This document shows positions 1 through 10,663 of a DNA stretch of 64,000 nucleotides, one piece after another. Under the pieces are notes generated by a model. That model was not told the DNA's origin. It did no database searches and saw nothing but the letters and a program-made list of their open reading frames with translations. The stretch lies in assembly GCA_023078555.1 (NCBI GenBank), contig CM041196.1, positions 930,001 through 994,000 on the forward strand, given 5' to 3'. The DNA comes from Ulva prolifera (Eukaryota; Chlorophyta; Ulvophyceae; Ulvales; Ulvaceae). A program made the position numbers and the translations under genes. How positions within the stretch are numbered: the first letter of the stretch is position 1; each line of letters starts with the position of its first letter.

Positions 1-110
1 CGATCCTCCGCTCGATCATGCCATTACAGCGATGATCAGCTGTGGGGGTGGTGCGGTGAGTAATGCCACGACGCTGGAGGTAGAGCTTTAAGGCCTGATG
101 TAAGGCCTGA
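1..110. other. Unassigned left edge
   Basis: No gene or recognised repeat is visible here. A short direct repeat (AAGGCCTGATG twice, near 89-110) sits exactly where the truncated family A element begins, so this may be a filler junction. Confidence 0.4.
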
Positions 111-1824
111 TGCTGGTGACGTTGCTCATAAAAACGCAGCTCGACTTGCACTTGCATGCAATGTCGGAGATGATTTAATACATCAAGTCAGCCCCACAGC
201 ATCTCCCAAAGACATATGGGACGTGCTGAAGAAGCAGTTCTCCGGTGTCAGTTCGGCTCGGAAGATAGCCTTATCTCGAGCTCAAGCTAGCTTCAGAAAA
301 AATGCTGATGAGTCACTTGACACCTTCATCACCAGAGCAGAGCATTTACGTGCTGAATTGATCTCAGCACAAATGCACAAGGAAGACGAGTTTGTACTCA
401 CGTTTCTAGCTGCCCTTGATGAATCTGACTTCTCATCATGGGCTCAAGCCACATCGGCTCGGCCCACTCTGCCCTCATTTGATGATGTGACTGAGAATCT
501 CAGAGGCACCTTCTATCAGAAGCTGCATGACACGTCATCATCATCCCGGTCCGGAGCTTATCAGATAAGCTCAGATCAGAGATATCAATGTGAGTATTGC
601 CACAGACCAGGCCATCAGATTCTCCAGTGCTTCAAACTGAAGAATGATCAGCTTTCCTATGAGAATGATCCCAATGCTGGCCGAGGCGCAGGCCGTGGTA
701 GAGGCCGTGGCAGAGGCCGTGGCCGAGGCCGTGGCCGTGGATATCGTGGCAGTGGCAGAGGTTCTGGTGCCAATGCTAATCAAGCATCTGGCCCTCCAAG
801 CACCAGCGCATTTGTTTGCATTGCAAATGCTGCGTCCTCACAAGAGTCCAGATGGCTCTTTGATTCAGCAGCTACCGATCACATGGTGAATCGAGCTGAG
901 TATCTGCATGACATTACTGCCGTGCAATCAACGTGTACTGTAGCCAACAACCAGACCGAGGAAGTTTCAGCCGTTGGCACAGTCAAGCTGACCAATCATT
1001 GCGGTGAAGAGGTCGAGCTGAAGAATGTGCTGCTTGTTCCGAAGCTGCAAGACAATCTGATATCTCTCAGCCGTGCTGATGAAGCAGGGCTCTCGTACAC
1101 AGGCGAGAAAGACAAGATTATTCTTTGCAATGGCTCCAAGCAGCTCTTGAGAGGCGACAAAGTCAATCGTCTCTACTGTGTACAGTGTGAGCCGATCATC
1201 TCAGATCAGGTGATACAGGCTGCTGCTGCATCCCATGTGAATGATGCCATCATATGGCATCGCAGATTCGGCCATGCAGGCCACAGCACCTTGGCAAAGA
1301 TGTCCCGAGGAGAGACTGTGCAAGGCCTGCCCCCAGCTCGTGTGTTTGATGAACAGCTCAAGTCAACAGCTGTGTGCACCCCGTGTGCAATAGGGAGGAT
1401 GAAGAGAGAATCATTTCCCGCAACACACCGCAGAGCATCTGCCAAGCTGGAGCGTCTGCACACTGATATCGCAGGACCATTTGAAACATCCGCAGGTGGT
1501 GCCAATTACTACCTGATGGTCGTTGATGACTTCAGTGGCTATAAAGTCATCGTCCCGATTGCCAGAAAATCTGATGCAGCAGATGCACTGATGAATCTCA
1601 TTCCGAAACTTGAGAAGAAGTACAATGCCACTGTTCGTGCCGTGCGCTTTGATCGCGACACAGTGTTTCTGTCCAACAAAGTGCAGTCCTTCCTCAATGA
1701 CAGGCACATTGAGTCACAAGAAACATCAGGCTACAGCCCAGCTGAGAATGGGCATGCAGAGCGAGGCATCGGCTCTTGCTCGGCTTTGCGTGACTCTCTG
1801 ATGGCAGATGCAGGCTTAAAGAAG
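111..1824 (+). pseudogene. Family A copia fragment: gag-protease-integrase, truncated at both ends
   Basis: This is a 5'- and 3'-truncated copy of family A ORF1. The frame is open from about 111 although the first internal Met is at 223. It shows the gag region, the CX2CX4HX4C zinc knuckle, a Gly-Arg repeat tract, the protease motif FDSA, the integrase HHCC region (HRRFGH ... CTPC) and the integrase catalytic region including PAENGHAERG. Residues before about position 41 of the intact protein are missing. Coding stops in the integrase at ...GLKK, where a family A LTR in the opposite orientation begins at 1825. The last residues of the open frame are LTR sequence read through, not protein. Near-identity to intact copies indicates recent loss of integrity. 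Confidence 0.9.
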
Positions 1825-2133
1825 TGTCACGACATGTGGGTCGTTAGCAAGCACTCTGTGTTTACATGAGAGAGGGCGACATATTTATGCAATGAGTTTG
1901 AGGTCACACCTGTCACGACATGTGGGTCGTTAGCAAGCACTCTGTGATGCTCACTAACTACAGCTACACTATATGCAGATCAATATCCCACAGTCATGAC
2001 CACTAGCACACTGTTGCTGCATGATATGCATTAGCCGCTACATTGACTCAGCACGAGTCAGCGCGAGTCAGCGCGAGTCAGCATGTCTACTCAGCGGGCG
2101 CTCAGCACTAGGCTAAACACACTTCTCTCAACA
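1825..2133 (-). repeat. Family A LTR (3' LTR of the 1825-6237 element)
   Basis: 309 bp. On the minus strand it starts TGTTGAGAGAAG and ends GTCGTGACA (TG...CA termini). It contains a TATA-like GCATATAGTG, three copies of a ~10-bp CTGACTCGCG-type repeat, and a 36-bp segment duplicated near its 3' end. The adjacent polypurine tract ATGGGGGCG lies at 2134-2142. Confidence 0.92.
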
Positions 2134-2145
2134 CGCCCCCATAGT

Positions 2146-3678
2146 CTAGGGCACAACGCCAAGCGTCTGACGATGCTTCTCAAACATCTGTTGCGACAGT
2201 GGCTTTGTTAAAACATCAGCTGGATTGTCAGCTGTTGGAACTGGTATGAATCTCATCTGCTGTCGCTTCACCTTCTCTCTCACATGATGAAAAACAATTT
2301 CTATGTGCTTAGTCCGGGCAGCTGAAAGTGGATCTTCAATTAAACTCTTCGCTGCCCTGTTGTCAATCCCTATTGGTATACAAGCAGGAGGAAGGCCCAC
2401 TTGAGGAGCCATGTCGTACAGATACTGTACTTCTTTTGCAATCTCTCCAGCTGCTATGTATTCTGCTTCTGATGATGAGCGACTCACGGTGGCCTGCTTG
2501 GAACACTTCCAAACAATGCTACCTATGCCGCACTTCACAATGAAGCCTGTCGTTGATTTCCTTGTATACACACAACCAGCCCAATCAGAATCACAGAAAC
2601 CATGCAATGCACATTCAGGGCCTCCTAGTCTCAAGCTGTAGGAAGCAGTGCCATGCAGGTATAGCAGCACATCTTTCAGCCTAGCAAAGTTGCTGCATGT
2701 TGGCTGAGCAGTAAATCTGGCTAGGTAGGAGACAGCGAACGCAACATCTGGCCTGGTGTGGTTGGCAATGTGGAGAAGAGCTCCCACAATAGACTTGTAC
2801 TGCGAAATGGCGGTCGGGTCTGTGATTGTTTGACCTGATGGGTCTTTATATACATTGACGATCATTGGGATTGACATTGGCCATGCATCTTGAAGGTTGT
2901 GCTCATCAATCAGCTTTTCAATGTGGCGTTGCTGCCTTAAGTAGACGAGCTTCTGTTGGCGATTTCGTTGAATTGACATTTGCAAGAAGAACTTTGACTC
3001 ACCCAGATCTTTCCCAGGGAATTTGAGCAAGATTGCTTGCTTGATCTTCTGAACGCTGCTCAATTTCTTGGCAGCAATCTGAATGTCGTCCACATAACAA
3101 AGGAGGAGGACAAAGCCGAGTTGCTCAGAGAACAACATGAAGAATGCACCATCGCTCTTGTTCTGGACAAATCCCAGGAAGACAATGTGGGCTGAAAGCA
3201 GCTTGTTCCACACACGTGGAGCCTGCTTGAGGCCATACAGACTCTTGTTCAAGAGACAAGCACGGCCTGTGTTATCATCATATCCCGCTGGCTGTTGCAT
3301 GAATATCTGCTCTTCTAGATCGCCCTGGATGAAGGCATTTTTGATATCAATGGCATGGCACTCAAGATCGAAGCTCGCCACGATTGAGAAGAACAGGCGG
3401 ACTGTGCTTGCACGCACAACTGGAGAAAAGACTGCATTGTAGTCTACTCCAGGTCTTTGAAAGAAGCCTTTGATCACAAGGCGCGCTTTGTAGCGCTCAA
3501 TTGAACCATCTGCGTTCAACTTCCTCTTGAACACCCATTTGGATGGAATGGCCTTTTTGTCACGTGGCACTGCCATGAGTTCCCACGCATTCATTGACAC
3601 GAGAGAATTGTACTCCTCATCAGCTGCAACTTGCCAAAACGGCGCTTCAGGTCCAGCAAGTGCTGCTTCAATGGTCAA
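2146..3678 (-). CDS. Family A copia ORF2: reverse transcriptase-RNase H
   Basis: 510 codons in one open frame. It encodes the Ty1/copia reverse transcriptase (RVT_2 type) with the catalytic YVDD motif, followed by RNase H with CDSDW, SSSEAEYIA, IDNRAAK and TKHIE blocks. Function by family: copying element RNA into cDNA and degrading the RNA strand in cytoplasmic particles. The first codon is TTG, not ATG, and the frame is -1 relative to ORF1 upstream, so translation probably depends on frameshifting or a spliced or edited message. No internal stops are visible. Confidence 0.9.
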   Translation of the reverse strand: MTIEAALAGPEAPFWQVAADEEYNSLVSMNAWELMAVPRDKKAIPSKWVFKRKLNADGSIERYKARLVIKGFFQRPGVDYNAVFSPVVRASTVRLFFSIVASFDLECHAIDIKNAFIQGDLEEQIFMQQPAGYDDNTGRACLLNKSLYGLKQAPRVWNKLLSAHIVFLGFVQNKSDGAFFMLFSEQLGFVLLLCYVDDIQIAAKKLSSVQKIKQAILLKFPGKDLGESKFFLQMSIQRNRQQKLVYLRQQRHIEKLIDEHNLQDAWPMSIPMIVNVYKDPSGQTITDPTAISQYKSIVGALLHIANHTRPDVAFAVSYLARFTAQPTCSNFARLKDVLLYLHGTASYSLRLGGPECALHGFCDSDWAGCVYTRKSTTGFIVKCGIGSIVWKCSKQATVSRSSSEAEYIAAGEIAKEVQYLYDMAPQVGLPPACIPIGIDNRAAKSLIEDPLSAARTKHIEIVFHHVREKVKRQQMRFIPVPTADNPADVLTKPLSQQMFEKHRQTLGVVP

Positions 3679-3974
3679 GGGCTCAGGAGCAAGCCCTACA
3701 GCCGAAAATTCACATGGGCGTTGCGTGGGAGACCGTGCATGAATTGCCGATAAGGATCCTGAGGTGGCTGTCGTTTGCGCGGAGGATTGCGCCGTGGCAT
3801 GACGGGTTGCACGGCGGACTCATCAGAAGGTTCCTCTTCTGGAGCTGCATCCTCAGGCGCTTGCTCTTGTTCATCATAGAGCGGATTTGTCGACATGAGT
3901 GGCTGCACATGCGCCGGCGGCAATGGCAGAGAAATTTGCTGCTGCAATTGCTGCTGAATCTGAGGCTGTGATTG

Positions 3975-6209
3975 CTATGCTGCTTGTGGTGGCGCTTGCG
4001 GTGGCGCTTGTGGCGGCGCTGCTGCGTCCATCACATCTGACAACATGTCGAAGCGATCATCGCTTGCTGGTGCTGCCGACTCATCAAACCTCACATCTCT
4101 GGAGATCTGGACCTTGCCATCAGGAAGCAGGATTCTGAATGCTTTGAAATTTGGCTGAGCATAGCCAAGATGCTTACCCACGACTGCTTTGGCTGGGAGT
4201 TGACCTTTCTTGCGCTTCTCGGATGGGACTCGCACGAAGCACGTGCAGCCCCAGATGTGCAAATTGCTGATATCAGGCTTGGTGCCTTTCAGGAGCTGCC
4301 ATGATGATGGCTCACCTTCACTGGACATGATGTTGGACAGGTACACGGCATGCATTGCTGCCTCTGCCCAATACTTCTTCTTTAAGCCTGCATCTGCCAT
4401 CAGAGAGTCACGCAAAACTGAGCAAGAGCCGATGCCTCGCTCTGCATGCCCATTCTCAGCTGGGCTGTAGCCTGATGTTTCTTGTGACTCAATGTGCCTG
4501 TCATTGAGGAAGGACTGCACTTTGTTGGACAGAAACACTGTGTCGCGATCAAAGCGCACGGCACGAACAGTGGCATTGTACTTCTTCTCAAGTTTCGGAA
4601 TGAGATTCATCAGTGCATCTGCTGCATCAGATTTTCTGGCAATCGGGACGATGACTTTATAGCCACTGAAGTCATCAACGACCATCAGGTAGTAATTGGC
4701 ACCACCTGCGGATGTTTCAAATGGTCCTGCAATATCAGTGTGCAGACGCTCCAGCTTGGCAGATGCTCTGCGGTGTGTTGCGGGAAATGATTCTCTCTTC
4801 ATCCTCCCTATTGCACACGGGGTGCACACAGCTGTTGACTTGAGCTGTTCATCAAACACACGAGCTGGGGGCAGGCCTTGCACAGTCTCTCCTCGGGACA
4901 TCTTTGCCAAGGTGCTGTGGCCTGCATGACCGAATCTGCGATGCCATATGATGGCATCATTCACATAGGATGCAGCAGCAGCCTGTATCACCTGATCTGA
5001 GATGATCGGCTCACACTGTACACAGTAGAGACGATTGACGTTGTCGCCTCTCAAGAGCTGCTTGGAGCCATTGCAAAGAATAATCTTGTCTTTCTCGCCT
5101 GTGTACGAGAGCCCTGCTTCATCAGCACGGCTGAGAGATATCAGATTGTCTTGCAGCTTCGGAACAAGCAGCACATTCTTCAGCTCGACCTCTTCACCGC
5201 AATGATTGGTCAGCTTGACTGTGCCAACGGCTGAAACTTTCTCGGTCTGGTTGTTGGCTACAGTACATGTTGATTGCATGGCAGCAATGTCATGCAGATA
5301 CTCAGCCCGATTCACCATGTGATCGGTAGCTGCTGAATCAAAGAGCCATGTGGACTCTTGTGAGGACGCAGCATTTGCAATGCAAACAAATGCGCTGGTG
5401 CTTGGAGGGCCAGATGCTTGATTAGCATTGGCACCAGAACCTCTGCCACTGCCACGATATCCACGGCCACGGCCTCGGCCACGGCCTCTGCCACGGCCTC
5501 TACCACGGCCTGCGCCTCGGCCAGCATTGGAATCATTCTCATAGGAAAGCTGATCATTCTTCAGTTTGAAGCACTGGAGAATCTGATGGCCTGGTCTGTG
5601 GCAATACTCACATTGAGGTCTCTGATCTGAGCTTATCTGATAAGCTCCGGACCGGGATGATGATGACGTGTCATGCAGCTTCTGATAGAAGGTGCCTCTG
5701 AGATTCTCAGTCACGTCATCAAATGAGGGCAGAGTGGGCCGAGCCGATGTGGCTTGAGCCCATGATGAGAAGTCAGATTCATCAAGAGCAGCTAGAAATG
5801 TGAGAACAAACTCGTCTTCCTTGTGCATTTGTGCTGAGATCAATTCAGCACGTAAATGCTCTGCTCTGGTGATGAAGGTGTCGAGTGACTCATCAGCATT
5901 TTTCCTGAAGCTGGCTTGAGCTCGAGATAAGGCTATCTTCCGAGCCGAACTGACACCGGAGAACTGCTTCTTCAGCACGTCCCATATGTCTTTGGGAGAT
6001 GCTGTGGGGCTGACTTGATGTATTAAATCATCTCCGACATTGCATGCAAGTGCAAGTCGAGCTGCGTTTTTATGAGCAACGTCACCAGCATCATTGGCAA
6101 CGGCGGTCCAGCATTCAAGGCTTCTAAGCAGGATTTCCATCCGCTGAAACCATTGGACAGCATTGGCTTGAGTGAGCTCAATGCCAAGCTTGACATCTTT
6201 AAGATTCAT
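3975..6209 (-). pseudogene. Family A copia ORF1 (gag-protease-integrase) with premature stop
   Basis: 744 codons against 837 in intact copies. It carries gag, the CCHC knuckle, Gly-Arg tract, FDSAATDH protease motif and complete integrase. The frame ends at a TAG (3975-3977) in a Gln/Pro/Ala-rich linker where intact copies read TCG, a single-base nonsense change. Beyond it the same frame stays open to about 3696, showing the lesion is recent. The start MNLKDVKLG matches the other copies. Confidence 0.88.
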
Positions 6210-6237
6210 TTCAGATCTTTGAAACGCAGTGGATTCG

Positions 6238-6543
6238 TGTTGAGAGAAGTGTGTTTAGCCTAGTGCTGAGCGCCCGCTGAGTAGACATGCTGACTCGCGC
6301 TGACTCGCGCTGACTCGTGCTGAGTCAATGTAGCGGCTAATGCATATCATGCAGCAACAGTGTGCTAGTGGTCATGACTGTGGGATATTGATCTGCATAT
6401 AGTGTAGCTGTAGTTAGTGAGCATCACAGAGTGCTTGCTAACGACCCACATGTCGTGACAGGTGTGATCAAACTCATTGCATAAATATGTCGCCCTCTCT
6501 CATGTAATACAGAGTGCTTGCTAACGACCCACATGTCGTGACA
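6238..6543 (+). repeat. 5' LTR, family A element at 6238
   Basis: 306 bp, TGTTGAGAGA...GTCGTGACA. It differs from its partner at 10664 by a small deletion and several substitutions in the last ~90 bases (for example GTGATCAAAC against GTGACCTCAAAC). Confidence 0.92.
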
Positions 6544-6573
6544 GGTTATGGGCCCATCACGCTTCCACTGCGC
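6544..6573 (+). promoter_or_regulatory. Primer-binding site complementary to internal initiator-tRNA sequence
   Basis: It starts immediately after the LTR with GGTTATGGGCCC, the complement of the GGGCCCAUAACC anticodon loop and stem of eukaryotic initiator tRNA-Met. Complementarity continues through the following CACGCTTCCACTGCGC, i.e. into the D-arm, for about 30 nt with perhaps one mismatch to a generic eukaryotic iMet sequence. This is the half-tRNA priming known from Drosophila copia, but longer. The other family A copies keep only the first ~10 nt. Confidence 0.8.
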
Positions 6574-6587
6574 TTCACAGATCTGAA

Positions 6588-9101
6588 ATGAATCTTAAAG
6601 ATGTCAAGCTTGGCATTGAGCTCACTCAAGCCAATGCCGTCCAATGGTTTCAGCGGATGGAAATCCTGCTTAGAAGCCTTGAATGTTGGACCGCCGTTGC
6701 CAATGATGCTGGTGACGTTGCTCATAAAAACGCAGCTCGACTTGCACTTGCATGCAATGTCGGAGATGATTTAATACATCAAGTCAGCCCCACAGCATCT
6801 CCCAAAGACATATGGGACGTGCTGAAGAAGCAGTTCTCCGGTGTCAGTTCGGCTCGGAAGATAGCCTTATCTCGAGCTCAAGCTAGCTTCAGAAAAAATG
6901 CTGATGAGTCACTTGACACCTTCATCACCAGAGCAGAGCATTTACGTGCTGAATTGATCTCAGCACAAATGCACAAGGAAGACGAGTTTGTACTCACGTT
7001 TCTAGCTGCCCTTGATGAATCTGACTTCTCATCATGGGCTCAAGCCACATCGGCTCGGCCCACTCTGCCCTCATTTGATGATGTGACTGAGAATCTCAGA
7101 GGCACCTTCTATCAGAAGCTGCATGACACGTCATCATCATCCCGGTCCGGAGCTTATCAGATAAGCTCAGATCAGAGACCTCAATGTGAGTATTGCCACA
7201 GACCAGGCCATCAGATTCTCCAGTGCTACAAACTGAAGAATGATCAGCTTTCCTATGAGAATGATCCCATTGTTGGCCGAGGCGCAGGCCGTGGTAGAGG
7301 CCGTGGCAGAGGCCGTGGCCGAGGCCGTGGCCGTGGATATCGTGGCAGTGGCAGAGGTTCTGGTGCCAATGCTAATCAAGCATCTGGCCCTCCAAGCACC
7401 AGCGCATTTGTTTGCATTGCAAATGCTGCGTCCTCACAAGAGTCCAGATGGCTCTTTGATTCAGCAGCTACCGATCACATGGTGAATCGAGCTGAGTATC
7501 TGCATGACATTACTGCCATGCAATCAACGTGTACTGTAGCCAACAACCAGACCGAGGAAGTTTCAGCCGTTGGCACAGTCAAGCTGACCAATCATTGCGG
7601 TGAAGAGGTCGAGCTGAAGAATGTGCTGCTTGTTCCGAAGCTGCAAGACAATCTGATATCTCTCAGCCGTGCTGATGAAGCAGGGCTCTCGTACACAGGC
7701 GAGAAAGACAAGATTATTCTTTGCAATGGCTCCAAGCAGCTCTTGAGAGGCGACAAAGTCAATCGTCTCTACTGTGTACAGTGTGAGCCGATCATCTCAG
7801 ATCAGGTGATACAGGCTGCTGCTGCATCCCATGTGAATGATGCCATCATATGGCATCGCAGATTCGGCCATGCAGGCCACAGCACCTTGGCAAAGATGTC
7901 CCGAGGAGAGACTGTGCAAGGCCTGCCCCCAGCTCGTGTGTTTGATGAACAGCTCAAGTCAACAGCTGTGTGCACCCCGTGTGCAATAGGGAGGATGAAG
8001 AGAGAATCATTTCCCGCAACACACCGCAGAGCATCTGCCAAGCTGGAGCGTCTGCACACTGATATCGCAGGACCATTTGAAACATCCGCAGGTGGTGCCA
8101 ATTACTACCTGATGGTCGTTGATGACTTCAGTGGCTATAAAGTCATCGTCCCGATTGCCAGAAAATCTGATGCAGCAGATGCACTGATGAATCTCATTCC
8201 GAAACTTGAGAAGAAGTACAATGCCACTGTTCGTGCCGTGCGCTTTGATCGCGACACAGTGTTTCTGTCCAACAAAGTGCAGTCCTTCCTCAATGACAGG
8301 CACATTGAGTCACAAGAAACATCAGGCTACAGCCCAGCTGAGAATGGGCATGCAGAGCGAGGCATCGGCTCTTGCTCAGTTTTGCGTGACTCTCTGATGG
8401 CAGATGCAGGCTTAAAGAAGAAGTATTGGGCAGAGGCAGCAATGCATGCCGTGTACCTGTCCAACATCATGTCCAGTGAAGGTGAGCCATCATCATGGCA
8501 GCTCCTGAAAGGCACCAAGCCTGATATCAGCAATTTGCACATCTGGGGCTGCACGTGCTTCGTGCGAGTCCCATCCGAGAAGCGCAAGAAAGGTCAATTC
8601 CCAGCCAAAGCAGTCGTGGGTAAGCATCTTGGCTATGCTCAGCCAAATTTCAAAGCATTCAGAATCCTGCTTCCTGATGGCAAGGTCCAGATCTCCAGAG
8701 ATGTGAGGTTTGATGAGTCGGCAGCACCAGCAAGCGATGATCGCTTCGACATGTTGTCAGATGTGATGGACGCAGCAGCGCCGCCACAAACACCACCGCA
8801 AGCGCCACCACAAGCAGCATCGCAACCGCAGCCTCAGACTCAGCAGCAATCGCAGCAGCAAATTTCTCTGCCATTGCCGCCGGCGCATGTGCAGCCACTC
8901 ATGTCGACAAATCCGCTCTATGATGAACAAGAGCAAGCGCCTGAGGATCCAGCTCCAGAAGAGGAACCTTCTGATGAGTCCGCCGTGCATCCCGTCATGC
9001 CACGGCGCAATCCTCCGCGCAAACGGCAGCCACCTCAGGATCCTTATCGGCAATTTATGCACGGTCTCCCACGCAACGCCCATGTGAATTTTCGGCTGTA
9101 G
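6588..9101 (+). CDS. Family A copia ORF1: gag-protease-integrase polyprotein
   Basis: 837 codons, starting 14 bases after the extended primer-binding site at MNLKDVK. Order: gag (1-195), zinc knuckle C200-C203-H208-C213, a Gly-Arg tract (about 230-265), aspartic protease motif DSAATDH (about 290), integrase zinc-binding HRRFGHAGH...CTPC, integrase catalytic domain (HTDIAGPF, VVDDFSG, PAENGHAERG), then a Pro/Gln/Ala-rich linker. It packages element RNA and integrates cDNA. The frame ends at TAG 9099-9101 before the RT domain, in contrast to most copia families, which have one continuous polyprotein. Confidence 0.93.
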   Translation: MNLKDVKLGIELTQANAVQWFQRMEILLRSLECWTAVANDAGDVAHKNAARLALACNVGDDLIHQVSPTASPKDIWDVLKKQFSGVSSARKIALSRAQASFRKNADESLDTFITRAEHLRAELISAQMHKEDEFVLTFLAALDESDFSSWAQATSARPTLPSFDDVTENLRGTFYQKLHDTSSSSRSGAYQISSDQRPQCEYCHRPGHQILQCYKLKNDQLSYENDPIVGRGAGRGRGRGRGRGRGRGRGYRGSGRGSGANANQASGPPSTSAFVCIANAASSQESRWLFDSAATDHMVNRAEYLHDITAMQSTCTVANNQTEEVSAVGTVKLTNHCGEEVELKNVLLVPKLQDNLISLSRADEAGLSYTGEKDKIILCNGSKQLLRGDKVNRLYCVQCEPIISDQVIQAAAASHVNDAIIWHRRFGHAGHSTLAKMSRGETVQGLPPARVFDEQLKSTAVCTPCAIGRMKRESFPATHRRASAKLERLHTDIAGPFETSAGGANYYLMVVDDFSGYKVIVPIARKSDAADALMNLIPKLEKKYNATVRAVRFDRDTVFLSNKVQSFLNDRHIESQETSGYSPAENGHAERGIGSCSVLRDSLMADAGLKKKYWAEAAMHAVYLSNIMSSEGEPSSWQLLKGTKPDISNLHIWGCTCFVRVPSEKRKKGQFPAKAVVGKHLGYAQPNFKAFRILLPDGKVQISRDVRFDESAAPASDDRFDMLSDVMDAAAPPQTPPQAPPQAASQPQPQTQQQSQQQISLPLPPAHVQPLMSTNPLYDEQEQAPEDPAPEEEPSDESAVHPVMPRRNPPRKRQPPQDPYRQFMHGLPRNAHVNFRL

Positions 9102-9118
9102 GGCTCGCTCCTGAGCCC

Positions 9119-10651
9119 TTGACCATTGAAGCAGCACTTGCTGGACCTGAAGCGCCATTTTGGCAAGTTGCAGCTGATGAGGAGTACAATTCTCTCGTAT
9201 CAATGAATGCGTGGGAACTCATGGCAGTGCCACGTGATAAAAAGGCCATTCCATCCAAATGGGTGTTCAAGAGGAAGTTGAACGCAGATGGTTCAATTGA
9301 GCGCTACAAAGCGCGCCTTGTGATCAAAGGCTTCTTTCAAAGACCTGGAGTAGACTACAATGCAGTCTTTTCTCCAGTTGTGCGTGCAAGCACAGTCCGC
9401 CTGTTCTTCTCTATCGTGGCAAGCTTTGATCTTGAGTGCCATGCCATTGATATAAAAAATGCCTTCATCCAAGGCGATCTAGAAGAGCAGATATTCATGC
9501 AACAGCCCGCGGGATATGATGACAACACAGGCCGTGCTTGTCTCTTGAACAAGAGTCTGTATGGCCTCAAGCAGGCTCCACGTGTGTGGAACAAGCTGCT
9601 CTCAGCCCACATTGTCTTCCTGGGATTTGTCCAGAACAAGAGCGATGGTGCATTGTTCATGTTGTTCTCTGAGCAACTCGGCTTTGTCCTCCTCCTCTGT
9701 TATGTGGACGACATTCAGATTGCTGCCAAGAAATTGAGCAGCGTTCAGAAGATCAAGCAAGCAATCTTGCTCAAATTCCCTGGGAAAGATCTGGGTGAGT
9801 CAAAGTTCTTCCTGCAAATGTCAATTCAACGAAATCGCCAACAGAAGCTCGTCTACTTAAAGCAGCAACGCCACATTGAAAAGCTGATTGATGAGCACAA
9901 TCTTCAAGATGCATGGCCAGTGTCAATCCCAATGATCATCAATGTATATAAAGACCCATCAGGTCAAACAATCACAGATCCAACCGCCATTTCGCAGTAC
10001 AAGTCTATTGTGGGAGCTCTTCTCCACATTGCCAACCACACCAGGCCAGATGTTGCGTTCGCTGTCTCCTACCTGGCCAGATTTACTGCTCAGCCAACAT
10101 GCAGCAACTTTGCTAGGCTGAAAGATGTGCTGCTATACCTGCATGGCACTGCTTCCTATAGCTTGCGACTAGGAGGCCCTGAATGTGCATTGCATGGTTT
10201 CTGTGATTCTGACTGGGCTGGTTGTGTGAATACACGGAAATCAACGACAGGATTCATTGTGAAGTGCGGCATAGGTAGCATTGTCTGGAAGTGTTCCAAG
10301 CAGGCCACCGTGAGTCGCTCATCATCAGAAGCAGAATACATAGCAGCTGGAGAGATTGCAAAAGAAGTACAGTATCTGTACGACATGGCTCCTCAAGTGG
10401 GCCTTCCTCCAGCTTGTATACCAATAGGGATTGACAACAGGGCAGCGAAGAGTTTAATTGAAGATCCACTCTCAGCTGCCCGGACTAAGCACATAGAAAT
10501 TGTTTTCCATCATGTGAGAGAGAAGGTGAAGCGACAGCAGATGAGATTCATACCAGTTCCAACAGCTGACAATCCAGCTGATGTTTTAACGAAGCCACTG
10601 TCGCAACAGATGTTTGAGAAGCATCGACAGACGCTTGGCGTTGTGCCCTAG
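9119..10651 (+). CDS. Family A copia ORF2: reverse transcriptase-RNase H
   Basis: 510 codons with an intact YVDD catalytic motif and RNase H. The frame is -1 relative to ORF1 and is also open upstream of 9119 across the ORF1 stop, so a -1 shift in the overlap would fuse the two. The given start is TTG; no ATG start is evident. No canonical X-XXY-YYZ slippery heptamer was found near the ORF1 stop. Confidence 0.9.
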   Translation: MTIEAALAGPEAPFWQVAADEEYNSLVSMNAWELMAVPRDKKAIPSKWVFKRKLNADGSIERYKARLVIKGFFQRPGVDYNAVFSPVVRASTVRLFFSIVASFDLECHAIDIKNAFIQGDLEEQIFMQQPAGYDDNTGRACLLNKSLYGLKQAPRVWNKLLSAHIVFLGFVQNKSDGALFMLFSEQLGFVLLLCYVDDIQIAAKKLSSVQKIKQAILLKFPGKDLGESKFFLQMSIQRNRQQKLVYLKQQRHIEKLIDEHNLQDAWPVSIPMIINVYKDPSGQTITDPTAISQYKSIVGALLHIANHTRPDVAFAVSYLARFTAQPTCSNFARLKDVLLYLHGTASYSLRLGGPECALHGFCDSDWAGCVNTRKSTTGFIVKCGIGSIVWKCSKQATVSRSSSEAEYIAAGEIAKEVQYLYDMAPQVGLPPACIPIGIDNRAAKSLIEDPLSAARTKHIEIVFHHVREKVKRQQMRFIPVPTADNPADVLTKPLSQQMFEKHRQTLGVVP

Positions 10652-10663
10652 ACTATGGGGGCG

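Larger units (their letters stand above)
1825..6237 (-). mobile_element. Family A Ty1/copia element, 5' LTR missing
   Basis: A minus-strand family A copy: 3' LTR 1825-2133, RT-RNase H ORF 2146-3678, gag-protease-integrase ORF 3975-6209, then a 28-base leader remnant up to 6237. Its primer-binding site and 5' LTR are absent, because the plus-strand copy's LTR starts at 6238. The left end lies inside another family A copy (AAGAAG before 1825), but the rest of that target is not found on the right. Deletion or recombination therefore followed insertion. Confidence 0.88.
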
